Assembly: GCA_937138495.1 (NCBI GenBank)
Contig: CAKZPE010000063.1
Span: 1-58,475, forward strand
Direction: 5' to 3'
DNA: 58,475 bases
DNA from: an uncultured Oceanospirillaceae bacterium
GTDB taxonomy: Bacteria; Pseudomonadota; Gammaproteobacteria; Pseudomonadales; Balneatricaceae
The position numbers were made by a program, and so were the translations under genes. Below the pieces are notes generated by a model. It worked only from the letters and a program-made list of their open reading frames with translations, ran no database searches and was not told the DNA's origin. Numbering within the stretch: position 1 is the stretch's first letter; every line of letters starts with the position of its first letter. This document shows, one piece after another, positions 35,649 to 43,727 of this stretch.

Positions 35649-35831
35649 CCAAGCGCAAAACACGCAAGATACCCGGCGAAGCCAGGCCTGCATTGGAGCT
35701 ACCTTTAGATTGTTAAGAACTCTCTTCTACAAACTTTAGCCGTTTAAAGGTCTTGACTCGACGAAGTCGAAAAAGATCATCCTAAGAAAAAAATCAGCAC
35801 AAAAATAACGACAAGTACCAAACACCCAGAA
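35649..35831 (+). repeat. Multi-hairpin repeat, copy C (partial)
   Basis: This partial copy repeats the right-hand half of B directly after it, including the exact string GTCTTGACTCGACGAAGTCG. Its tail ends 28 bases from the stop codon of the diguanylate cyclase gene. Together B and C account for the whole gene-free stretch 35256-35858. Confidence 0.8.
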
Positions 35832-35858
35832 TGCCTGCGAAGCCGCACAAACTAAACT

Positions 35859-38006
35859 CTACAACTGTACTTCAACCCGGTTTCGCCCCCCCTCTTTGGC
35901 CCGATAAAGCGCTTCATCCGCCCTGGCAATAATCGTTTCAATAGAATCGCCACTCTGCGACAAAGTAAAACCAAAACTCGCACTCAAACCGTCCACTTCC
36001 GCAAAACCATGATCAGCAATCTTCACACGTAAGGCTTCCAGCAAAACAGTCACCGCTTCAAGATTCGACTCAGGGAAAATAATAATAAACTCCTCCCCAC
36101 CATAGCGCCCCACATAATCTGTTTTGCGCAAACTGCTCACCAGAAGTTCGGCAACCTCCACCAGCACACTGTCGCCGGCCTGATGGCCGAAGGTATCATT
36201 CACCTGTTTAAAGTAATCAATGTCGAGAATGCACACACAGAAATCCCGCTCAAAACGCTCTTTTCTGTCCAGCTCAATCTGCAGAAGTTCTTCAAGTTTG
36301 CGGCGGTTAAATAAACCGGTCAGGTTATCTGTCTGCGCGAGCCTCTCCAGAGCCTTATTCTTCTCTTCAATGTCCTTCTGCGCCTGCTTAAGCAGCTTGT
36401 TGGCTTTGGTCACTTTGGTGTTCCAGTACATCAGCAGCAATACGATCAGCAGCGCCACCAACACAATTTCCCAGATCAGCTTATAGTCGATGCCCTTCTC
36501 GTATTTGATCGGAATCCACTTGTTCAGAATCTTGCGGTGCAACTCATTGGTAATGTTATTCACCGCCTTCTGAAGCACCGCCAGCAGGGTTTCATCATCG
36601 TTACGTACGGCAATAGAGAGCTTTAATTTTTCATTGATCTTGCCGGCTATTTTCAGCTCACCGAAATACTGGCTCTGAAACTCATAACCAATACTGGCCA
36701 GGGTATCAATAAAACCAAAGAGCTGGCCGTCTTTCACTTTATCCAGCCCCTCGTAGATATCATCCACTTCGACAAGCTCGAGTGAGGGATAGCGGTTTCG
36801 TAAAATGTTCACAAACGCATCACCGCGGATAATGCCGACCTTTTCCCCTTCCAGATCCAGAATGTGGTTAATAAACGGCACATCCACCCGGGTGGCCACC
36901 ACCAGCGGCACTTCCAGATAACTGCTGGTAAAGTTGAGGAATGTCTTTCGCTCCGGGGTTTCCATCCCCAGCGCCAGCATGTCGCACTGTCGCTGCTGTA
37001 TATATTCCAGCGACTGGTTCCAGCTATCAGTGCTCACCAGTTCGAACCGGGCAGAGAGCATTTGGCTGAATAACTGATAATAGTCAGCACTCATCCCTAT
37101 ATGCTCACCTTTCTCATTCAGCTCTTCGAAAGGCAGGCCTTTAGGGTTAATGCAGTACTTAATCCGGGTGGTATTGACGTAAGCAATCTCGTTTTTATTC
37201 AGCAGAATATGGCCGCCCACGTATTCTTTGATCGAGCCAATCCACTTATCACTCAGCGCCGCCTTCTCCTGCTTCGACATAGCATTCAGTGTTTTCTGTA
37301 CGATTGAGCTTAACAGTGGCTGCTCAGGCTGGATGCCAAAGCGCAGGTCTTCACGCTTGGTATTAGGCAGCGAAAGCTCGCTGGCCAGGGTGATATTCGT
37401 GTAAAGATATTTCTTTATCAGATAGTTAATATTGGGCAGGTTCTGCATCAGGGCATCGATCTTGCCGAATACCAAATCTTTGGTCAGCGCATCATAGCTG
37501 TCGTAATAGACCAGATTCAGGCCACCCACTTTTTTCAGTTCATCGATGTAAAAAACATCTTTCAGCACACCGACTTTCTTACCTTTCAGGCTTTGCAGCC
37601 CCTTATACTCACCAAAGTCATCCTTCACAAAAATCATGATCGGAATGTTGTAATACGGGCTGGTAAACAGGGTAAAAGGCTCGCGGTACTCCTTGTAGGA
37701 GATACTGCTGATCATATCCACTTCTTTGTTTTTAAACGCGTTATAGATAGTCGTCCACTTATCCACACGGGTTTCAAAACGCAGCCCGGTCTTTTCCGTA
37801 ATCTGCGCCAGCAGGTCATGCTCAAAACCCACCAGCCCGGCACCGGACTTATAAGAAAAAGGCGTGAAGTCCGGCATCATCGCGACTTTGATCACCGGAT
37901 TACTGGCAATGAAGGCCTGCTCTTCTTCAGTGAGCACTAACTCACTGGCCATAGCACTGAATGAAAGGAGCAGCATAAGAAACAATTGGGAAAAAAAGAC
38001 CTTCAT
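35859..38006 (-). CDS. Diguanylate cyclase with two periplasmic substrate-binding domains
   Basis: This 715-residue inner-membrane protein has a signal peptide (1-20) and two tandem solute-binding type-3 domains (about 25-255 and 275-495). A transmembrane helix near 512-530 and a short coiled coil precede a C-terminal GGDEF domain. The active-site motif is GGEEF (in GRYGGEEFIIIF), and an RxxD inhibitory site (RKTD) sits five residues before it, so it should be active and product-inhibited. It would make cyclic-di-GMP in response to amino-acid-like ligands. It is in the accessory island, between repeat copies C and D. Base composition is closer to core genes than the BRCT gene. Confidence 0.92.
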   Translation of the reverse strand: MKVFFSQLFLMLLLSFSAMASELVLTEEEQAFIASNPVIKVAMMPDFTPFSYKSGAGLVGFEHDLLAQITEKTGLRFETRVDKWTTIYNAFKNKEVDMISSISYKEYREPFTLFTSPYYNIPIMIFVKDDFGEYKGLQSLKGKKVGVLKDVFYIDELKKVGGLNLVYYDSYDALTKDLVFGKIDALMQNLPNINYLIKKYLYTNITLASELSLPNTKREDLRFGIQPEQPLLSSIVQKTLNAMSKQEKAALSDKWIGSIKEYVGGHILLNKNEIAYVNTTRIKYCINPKGLPFEELNEKGEHIGMSADYYQLFSQMLSARFELVSTDSWNQSLEYIQQRQCDMLALGMETPERKTFLNFTSSYLEVPLVVATRVDVPFINHILDLEGEKVGIIRGDAFVNILRNRYPSLELVEVDDIYEGLDKVKDGQLFGFIDTLASIGYEFQSQYFGELKIAGKINEKLKLSIAVRNDDETLLAVLQKAVNNITNELHRKILNKWIPIKYEKGIDYKLIWEIVLVALLIVLLLMYWNTKVTKANKLLKQAQKDIEEKNKALERLAQTDNLTGLFNRRKLEELLQIELDRKERFERDFCVCILDIDYFKQVNDTFGHQAGDSVLVEVAELLVSSLRKTDYVGRYGGEEFIIIFPESNLEAVTVLLEALRVKIADHGFAEVDGLSASFGFTLSQSGDSIETIIARADEALYRAKEGGRNRVEVQL

Positions 38007-38226
38007 TACAATCCTTGGTATATCACTATTTAAAGGCCAACAGACAACACAAGCGGAAGGAATCAGCTCACCGTGCAGGCAGCATTAAACTTACCACTTA
38101 GTAAAGTAATTATCTGCTCCCCGGCACTCACTCTGATCAGTAAAAAGTCAGTTAGGCAAAAGGGGAACATAAATAAACAAAGAAGGGAGTGGAGGCAGGT
38201 TGCTCCTGCAATGAGATAAGAGAAAG

Positions 38227-38499
38227 CTATCGAAATAACTCGCTATGCGTGCCGATTCGGGCAAGTTTGAGAGAACCTTCATCAACTTTATAAATTAAAA
38301 CCAGATCTGGCTTAATGTGACAGTCACGATAATTTTGCCAGTTACCGGATAAAGCATGATCAACGTACTTCTCAGGTAAAACTCTGCCCAACTGTAACTG
38401 CTTAATAACGTGCCCGACTTCTACAACATCAGGAATCGGAAGCTTCGCTATTTTCTTAAAATCTTTTTTAAACTGAGTGGAATACTCAAGTTTAAACAT
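38227..38499 (-). CDS. YafQ/RelE-family toxin
   Basis: This 90-residue protein has the RelE-superfamily pattern: FKLEYSTQFKKDFKKIAKL, then EKYVDHALSGNWQNYRDCHIKPDLVLIYKV, shown here in pieces, and a C-terminal RIGTHSELFR. The layout DHALSGNW...DCHIKPDLVLIY and the terminal His-x-x-Leu-Phe motif are typical of YafQ, a ribosome-dependent mRNA endonuclease. It overlaps the antitoxin gene by 8 bases, as in coupled toxin-antitoxin operons. Confidence 0.9.
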   Translation of the reverse strand: MFKLEYSTQFKKDFKKIAKLPIPDVVEVGHVIKQLQLGRVLPEKYVDHALSGNWQNYRDCHIKPDLVLIYKVDEGSLKLARIGTHSELFR

Positions 38500-38770
38500 C
38501 TTTCAGCGTACCTGCGTTCAGATCATCAAACATTTCTTCTACATTACTGGCCACATTCCCCTGACCAGACTCAAGCTCAGCAATAGCCGCAGCCGTCTGA
38601 GAATTAGGCTGTTTTACCTTTAACTCGAAAGGTATACCACCATAATTAATCACCGCTTTAGCAAAGAGCTTTATTGCCTGAGAAGGACTTAATCCCATTT
38701 CCTCGCAGACACTGGTGAACGCCAGTTTAGTATCCTGATCAATGCGGGCGCTCAGCATTTCTGTTTTCAT
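38492..38770 (-). CDS. DinJ/RelB-family antitoxin
   Basis: This is a 92-residue antitoxin, starting MKTEMLSARIDQDTKLAF with a ribbon-helix-helix DNA-binding domain (LSARIDQDTK and GLSPSQAIKLFAKAV). A variable acidic tail that would wrap the toxin follows. A longer reading from 38932 exists but runs back through the promoter and a repeat, so the ATG at 38770 is preferred. A perfect dyad operator lies 18 bases upstream. Together with the YafQ-like gene it forms an autoregulated type II toxin-antitoxin pair. Confidence 0.92.
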   Translation of the reverse strand: MKTEMLSARIDQDTKLAFTSVCEEMGLSPSQAIKLFAKAVINYGGIPFELKVKQPNSQTAAAIAELESGQGNVASNVEEMFDDLNAGTLKDV

Positions 38771-38787
38771 AGTGCTACCAATCAAAT

Positions 38788-38808
38788 TTGTCTTACAAAG
38801 TAAGACAA
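38788..38808. promoter_or_regulatory. Operator of the toxin-antitoxin operon
   Basis: TTGTCTTAC-AAA-GTAAGACAA is a perfect 9-bp dyad with a 3-base spacer. It begins directly after the -10 box and covers the expected transcription start, where an antitoxin dimer would block transcription. Confidence 0.85.
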
Positions 38809-38838
38809 AGTATAGCAAATCACACACATCCGTACCAA
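38809..38838 (-). promoter_or_regulatory. Promoter of the toxin-antitoxin operon
   Basis: On the minus strand the -35 TTGGTA and -10 TATACT are 18 bases apart, the -10 abutting the operator dyad. Confidence 0.65.
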
Positions 38839-38883
38839 AGAAGTCGTTCAGATGGGAAAGACGGCTCCATAGCATGCTCCATA

Positions 38884-39210
38884 AGGTCAGGTCTTTCCTT
38901 TTGAGCACCTCACCCGCCGCTGGTCCCCCCACTTCCCCTTATGCGCAGCTGAGCATTGCAGGGGTTGGATGATCAGCAGCGCAAACTGTTTGAAGGAGCG
39001 GAGCGAATGACCAAGCACTTATAAATAGCGTGGTGCCATTCAAACCCGAAACGCGCAGGGTATCCGGCGGAGCCGGGCAAGCATTGGGGCCGCTTTTAGA
39101 TTCTTAAGAATTCTTTTTGACAAGCTTTGGCCGTTACAAAAGTCTTGAGTCGACGAAGTCGAAAAAGACCATCCGAAGAAAAAATTCAGCACACGAATAA
39201 CGACAAGCAC
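38884..39210 (+). repeat. Multi-hairpin repeat, copy D
   Basis: This full-length copy is parallel to B. It shares the string GCAAACTGTTTGAAGGAGCG and nearby ACGCGCAGGGTATCC. Its first hairpin reads CCGGC-GGA-GCCGG where copy B has CCTGC-GAA-GCAGG, so the third pair has changed on both sides. Its tail ends 28 bases from the stop codon of the pterin dehydratase gene. Confidence 0.85.
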
Positions 39211-39237
39211 CAAACCCTCAAACCAACCAAAAACCAA

Positions 39238-39543
39238 CTAAACCAATAATTTCTCAACTGAAGTAGCCAGTTTAAAATCCCGCTCACTCAACCCACCCAC
39301 ATCGTGAGAGGTCAGTGTAATATCCACCGTGTTATAGCAGTTAAACCACTCCGGGTGATGATTCTGCTTATCACAGATAATCGCCACCGAACTCATAAAC
39401 CCGAATGCCCGTACAAAACTGCGAAATTTAAACTGCTTAAAAATCGTATCACCCCGCCGTTCCCAGGGGGTTTCCAGCCCGCTGTTCAGCGTTGCCAGCG
39501 CAGCATCAATCTGTACTTCATCATAGGCTTCCGACATTGCCAT
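39238..39543 (-). CDS. phhB: Pterin-4-alpha-carbinolamine dehydratase
   Basis: This 101-residue protein contains the family signature: [18 protein letters not shown] with the catalytic HHPEW ([18 protein letters not shown]) and the C-terminal THD-like region [17 protein letters not shown]. It dehydrates 4a-hydroxytetrahydrobiopterin and recycles the cofactor of phenylalanine hydroxylase, although no phhA is in this window. The second residue could also be the start (MSEAYD). It ends beside repeat copy D. Confidence 0.93.
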   Translation of the reverse strand: MAMSEAYDEVQIDAALATLNSGLETPWERRGDTIFKQFKFRSFVRAFGFMSSVAIICDKQNHHPEWFNCYNTVDITLTSHDVGGLSERDFKLATSVEKLLV

Positions 39544-39667
39544 TTCTGATCTCCTGTTTCTGATATACCTGTTAGCTTAGCCCCGCCAGGTGTCACTTTC
39601 ACGCGGGCAGAGCAGCAATATTTCAGTGTGCCACTGCAGCCGCCTAAAGCCCACCGGAATCAGACAT

Positions 39668-39697
39668 AAAAAAAGGAGCATCCGCGATGCTCCTTTT
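39668..39697 (-). terminator. Terminator after the BCCT gene
   Basis: The perfect stem AAAAGGAGCATC / GATGCTCCTTTT has a 3-base loop and is followed by a T-run on the minus strand. Confidence 0.9.
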
Positions 39698-39720
39698 CAG
39701 GGTTAAAAAACGCTCAGCAA

Positions 39721-41382
39721 TCAGTTTTCCTGAGAAGCAGTCTCAGCTTCACTGGCCTGTTTATTCTCCATAAACAAAGACTTAAGCACCCCGAGGGTCA
39801 TCAGAATAATCACCACACTGAGCGGCAGGGCCGCGGCTATATTGGCGGTTTGCAGGGCGCTGAGGCCGCCGGCCACCAGCAAGGCTGCCGCCACAAAGCC
39901 AATGATGATGCCCCAGAATACCCGGAAGATATTCGGCGGGCTCTCGTTACCGAAAGACAGAATAGTCGTCAGTACCAGGGTGCTGGAGTCTGAAGAGGTG
40001 ACAAACCAGCTCATTAACAGGAACACCATCAGCGCAGACAGAATCCAGCCCATCGCACCGGTACCGGCGATGCCATCAGAGCTGGCAAACAGCGCAGCAG
40101 GCAGGTTCCAGGCCATTACAAGATCAATGATCCCCGCAGTGCCGACACCCGCTTCGGCATACAGCTCCTGATACAGCGCGGTGCCACCGAAAATACCCAG
40201 CCAGACAAAGATGATAACGGTCGGTACCAGTAATACACCGATGACGAATTCACGCAGCGTGCGGCCTTTAGAAATACGGGCAATGAACAAACCAATGAAA
40301 GGTGCCCATGCCAGCCACCAGCCCCAGTAGAACACGGTCCAGCCGTTCTGCCATTTAGCCGGGCCTTCTTCTTCAGGGAACCACAAACCCATCTGTACAA
40401 AGCTACCCAGGTAATCAGCGATAGAATCGCCGAAGATACCCAGTAACCAGGCAGTCGGACCGCCAAACAGGAAGAAAGCGACAACCAGGACGGATACCAG
40501 AATATTCAGTTCAGAAATGATCTTGATGCCCTTATTAACACCGGATACTGCCGACAAAATAGAGACCACAGTGATCAGAGAGATCAGCACCAGTTGCGTC
40601 GTAATGCCCGGATCGGTGCCAATCAGACGTTCAAGGCCCACCGACATCTGGCTAACGCCCAGCCCCAGTGAAGTCGCCACGCCGAAGACACAACCCAGCA
40701 CGCCGAAGATATCCACCGCATGTCCGATCGGCCCGTAAATACGCTCGCCGATAAACGGATACAGCGCAGAGCGCAGTGCCAGCGGTAGCTTCTTACGGTA
40801 AGCAAAGTACGCCAGCGACATACCCACAATCACGTATACCGCCCAGCCGTGGAAACCCCAGTGGAAGAAGGTTACCCGTAAGGCATCCACTGCCCGGTCA
40901 TAGCCCAGCGCCGTCGCGCCTGCCATATCCGCGTAAGGGTTATTCGGATAGCCAAAGCCACCGCTGTTATCCAGATAGAAGATCGGTTCAGCAACACCGA
41001 AGAACAGAATGCCGATACCGATACCGGCGGAAAACAGCATCGAAAACCAGGCAAAATTGCTGAATTCCGGGCGGCTGTCATCATCCCCCAGCCGTACCTT
41101 ACCAAACGGGCTGACAACAATGTAAAAACACACCGCAATCAGAAACACCACGGTGACCAGGTAGTACCAGCCAAAGGTAGATTCAATCCAGCTGCGGGCG
41201 CTGCCAAATACCGTACCGGCCAGGTCAGTATTAGTGCCGGTAAACAGAACAAACAGCATCACCAGTGCGGCGGATGTGATGGTCATTCCCTTGTGCATAT
41301 CTTTAAATAGCCCGGTCCGGGCCAGCATATCTGCCCGAAACACCGAATTTTCCGGTGCCGGACTGCGTGAGTCTTGCGACAT
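39721..41382 (-). CDS. BCCT-family betaine/carnitine/choline transporter
   Basis: This 553-residue protein has 12 membrane segments and the BCCT signatures FSAGIGIGILFFGVAEPIFY (near 110) and FFHWGFHGWAVYVIVGMSLAYF (near 170, in part). The tryptophan-rich fourth-eighth helix region (NGWTVFYWGWWLAWAPFIGLFIARIS, in part) forms the betaine-binding box. It takes up quaternary amines using sodium or protons. A full-length product with a hydrophilic N-terminal stretch of about 30 residues. It lies behind the SDR and AraC genes on the same strand but after a terminator. The ligand is probably carnitine, choline or glycine betaine. Confidence 0.93.
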   Translation of the reverse strand: MSQDSRSPAPENSVFRADMLARTGLFKDMHKGMTITSAALVMLFVLFTGTNTDLAGTVFGSARSWIESTFGWYYLVTVVFLIAVCFYIVVSPFGKVRLGDDDSRPEFSNFAWFSMLFSAGIGIGILFFGVAEPIFYLDNSGGFGYPNNPYADMAGATALGYDRAVDALRVTFFHWGFHGWAVYVIVGMSLAYFAYRKKLPLALRSALYPFIGERIYGPIGHAVDIFGVLGCVFGVATSLGLGVSQMSVGLERLIGTDPGITTQLVLISLITVVSILSAVSGVNKGIKIISELNILVSVLVVAFFLFGGPTAWLLGIFGDSIADYLGSFVQMGLWFPEEEGPAKWQNGWTVFYWGWWLAWAPFIGLFIARISKGRTLREFVIGVLLVPTVIIFVWLGIFGGTALYQELYAEAGVGTAGIIDLVMAWNLPAALFASSDGIAGTGAMGWILSALMVFLLMSWFVTSSDSSTLVLTTILSFGNESPPNIFRVFWGIIIGFVAAALLVAGGLSALQTANIAAALPLSVVIILMTLGVLKSLFMENKQASEAETASQEN

Positions 41383-41445
41383 AACGCATCCTCCATCTTG
41401 TTATTTTTGTAGATGAATTGACCTTCCGGTCGGAAGGCAGGAATG

Positions 41446-41468
41446 GAAAAAGGCCGGCTTGCGCCGGC
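41446..41468 (-). terminator. Terminator after the SDR gene
   Basis: The stem GCCGGC-TTGC-GCCGGC is followed on the minus strand by a T-run. A further hairpin (CCTTCC-GGTC-GGAAGG, 41422-41437) lies between it and the BCCT start and could be in the BCCT leader. Confidence 0.75.
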
Positions 41469-41537
41469 AAACTCGCTAATCCGCCACGTCAGGTGTACGG
41501 ATCAGGCAGGCATTTTTCCGAAACGGTTAACGAGTGT

Positions 41538-42314
41538 TTATGCCAGTGTGTGGGTATCCCCATCGACGCTGATCACCTGACCGGAAACCCTTTTTCCGCC
41601 CTCGGAGGCGAGGAATACTGCCATATCAGCAATGTCTTCAGGGTCCACAAAAGTCTGCATCGAGCACTGGCTCACATAGGCGGTCCGCACATCAGCTTCT
41701 GAGCAGTTACGGGCCTGGGCTTCATTAGCAATGACCCGGTCCATCCGTTCACCGGACACGGCTCCCGGACAAATGGCATTCACCCGGATATTGTCGCCGC
41801 CACACTCCATCGCCAGGGATTTAGTCAGGCCGGTCACCGCCCATTTGGCAGCGGCATAAGGCGTACGCAGGGGGTAGCCCATAATTCCGGCAGTGGATGA
41901 TAAATTGATAATGGCCCCTGACTGTTGCTGCTTCATCAGTGGCAGGGCTTGCTTACAGGCATAAAAAGTGGCGTTCAGGTTAATCTGAACCGTTTGCTGC
42001 CAGACGTCAGAATCCAGCGACTCCAGTACCCCGGCCGGGCCGCCGATACCGGCGTTATTCACCAGCACATCAATGCCGCCCAGCTGTTCCAGCCCCTCAC
42101 GGAAGAAGGCCTCTACCTGGGCTTCACTGCCCACATCCGTCAGGCTGCAGCTGATCTGATCCGACTCTTCTGCCATGGCATTCAGTGCGTCCTGATCAAT
42201 GTCGCAGATGTGTACCCGGGCACCGGCGGCAATGAATCCCCGGGCAATCGCCCGACCAATCCCCTGTGCCGCCGCTGTTATAAATACCCGCTGTTGCTGG
42301 GACATTTCACTCAT
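41538..42314 (-). CDS. SDR-family oxidoreductase
   Basis: This 258-residue short-chain dehydrogenase has the NAD(P)-binding motif TAAAQGIGRAIARGF, the NNAGIGGP stretch, and catalytic Ser (NLSSTAGIMG) and Tyr-Lys (YAAAKWAV). An Asp after the second strand (HICDIDQDA) favours NAD. It is followed by PG motif AICPGAVSGERMD. The ATG at 42314 is preferred over an upstream one at 42371 because AGAGGTG lies 6 bases before it. Adjacent genes suggest a hydroxy-acid or carnitine-related substrate; the identity is uncertain. Confidence 0.9.
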   Translation of the reverse strand: MSEMSQQQRVFITAAAQGIGRAIARGFIAAGARVHICDIDQDALNAMAEESDQISCSLTDVGSEAQVEAFFREGLEQLGGIDVLVNNAGIGGPAGVLESLDSDVWQQTVQINLNATFYACKQALPLMKQQQSGAIINLSSTAGIMGYPLRTPYAAAKWAVTGLTKSLAMECGGDNIRVNAICPGAVSGERMDRVIANEAQARNCSEADVRTAYVSQCSMQTFVDPEDIADMAVFLASEGGKRVSGQVISVDGDTHTLA

Positions 42315-42487
42315 AAGCACCTCTGCCCACGGCGGCTGTTCATTCAGGCTGAGCCCGTCTGCCAGTCGCACGTTTATTGTTATTATCTGCCTGATAAGGT
42401 ACCCAAGGCAGCGGCTGAGGTTTTCAGAAAAAACGACTATCTGTTGATAAAAATCGAATATACAGGGACAAAAGCGTCAATCTGCCG

Positions 42488-43444
42488 CTAACGTTCACGA
42501 CTGGGCTTAACGTTGAAATAACGCTGATAACAGCGGCTAAAATGTGCCACAGAGCTGAAACCACAGGCGACTGCCACGTCCGTTACGCTGTGGCTGGTTT
42601 GCTGTAACATCCAGCGGGCCTGATTCAGCCGCAGAGTGCGGTAATAGGTCCCCGGCGTTTGCTGCAGATAGTGTTTGAAAAGCCGTTCCAGCTCGCGGTT
42701 AGACACCCCCAGATGCACGGCAATCTCTCCCATACTCAGGGGCTCTTCAATGTTGTTCTCCATCAGCTGTACCGCATCCGCCAGCCGGGGGTTACGGCTG
42801 TCGAGCCGCTTCTGCAGTGACGCCCGCTGAGGATCAGAATGGTGCCGCTCGTGGGTCACGATCAGCTCATCTGCCACCGTGATTGCCAGCCCGTTGCCAT
42901 GCTGGGTACGGATAAGGTGCAACATCATTTCCAGCCCGGAAAGCGCCCCGCTGCAGGAAAAGCGTTTTCCATCCACCACCAGCAATTCCTGCACCCAGCT
43001 TACCCGTGGATACACCGACATCGCCGCCGGCAGGTTTTCCCAGTGCATCGTGGTGCGATAACCGTCCAGCACCCCGGCCGCCGCAACAATATACGCCGCA
43101 GTATCCTGGCTACCGATTTCAGCCCCATGGCTGGCCTGCTGACGGATAAAACTGACTAAGCCCGGGGTGATGTGCTGTTCCGGGTTATCGCCGGCGCAAA
43201 CAATCAGCATCTGCACTTTACCGACATCCCTGATGTTGTGCTGGCTCATAATCTCGATACCATCACTGCTGCTGATCAGCCCACCCTGTTCACTGACCAG
43301 CCGCCAGCGGTACAGCTCCCGCTCAGCAGTGCGGTTAGCATGACGCAGAGGGTCCAGCATGGAAGTTAAGCCAAACAGGGAAAACCCGGGGACGAGCAGA
43401 AAATCTATCTGCTGAGGAAAATTCACCGGCCGATCACCGAACAT
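42488..43444 (-). CDS. GlxA-family AraC-type regulator
   Basis: This 318-residue protein has an N-terminal DJ-1/PfpI-like domain (PQQIDFLLVPGFSLFGLTSMLDPLRHANR, in part) and a C-terminal double helix-turn-helix AraC domain (MGEIAVHLGVSNRELERLFKHYL, then VTDVAVACGFSSVAHFSRCYQRYF, in part). The GlxA-type regulators of carnitine and glycine-betaine catabolism (CdhR, GbdR) have this architecture. Its placement directly before the SDR and BCCT genes fits a quaternary-amine role. The cofactor-binding domain is not catalytic in these proteins. Confidence 0.9.
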   Translation of the reverse strand: MFGDRPVNFPQQIDFLLVPGFSLFGLTSMLDPLRHANRTAERELYRWRLVSEQGGLISSSDGIEIMSQHNIRDVGKVQMLIVCAGDNPEQHITPGLVSFIRQQASHGAEIGSQDTAAYIVAAAGVLDGYRTTMHWENLPAAMSVYPRVSWVQELLVVDGKRFSCSGALSGLEMMLHLIRTQHGNGLAITVADELIVTHERHHSDPQRASLQKRLDSRNPRLADAVQLMENNIEEPLSMGEIAVHLGVSNRELERLFKHYLQQTPGTYYRTLRLNQARWMLQQTSHSVTDVAVACGFSSVAHFSRCYQRYFNVKPSRER

Positions 43445-43689
43445 AATGCACCTCCTGCTCAGGCGTAAATAAACCCACGTGTTTCAGGCCCCGCCTGCCA
43501 CCGGTAAAGTGTGTTCTGCCCGGACATTTCTGACCGGTTTCGACAAAACAGCACAGATCAAACAAGCTTACTAAGATACTGACAAAAACCGACGATCTTT
43601 GCCTGTATACGCATAAAAACATAACACACACGAACACGACAACTCAGTTCAGAGCAGCTGACGGTGCCAGATACACACCCGACCGGCGT

Positions 43690-43713
43690 AAAAAAGCCCC
43701 GCTATCGGGGCTT
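43690..43713 (-). terminator. Terminator after the sterol-desaturase family gene
   Basis: The stem AAGCCCCG-CTAT-CGGGGCTT is followed by a T-run on the minus strand, 14 bases past the stop. Confidence 0.85.
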
Positions 43714-43727
43714 AAAATATATGTCAG

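Noticed and set aside
34300..39210. Integron gene-cassette array (attC-like sites)
   Set aside because: The repeats contain small hairpins but I cannot find the paired core sites (GTTRRRY-type) at their ends, and the cassettes are not of uniform orientation; no integrase is visible.
39040..39237. 65-codon minus-strand frame across repeat copy D
   Set aside because: It follows the repeat, ends with the repeat, and is not conserved in copies B or C.
43434..43637. 67-codon minus-strand reading frame upstream of the GlxA-type gene
   Set aside because: It runs into the start of the regulator, has a cysteine- and valine-rich composition unlike a real protein and lacks a ribosome-binding site.
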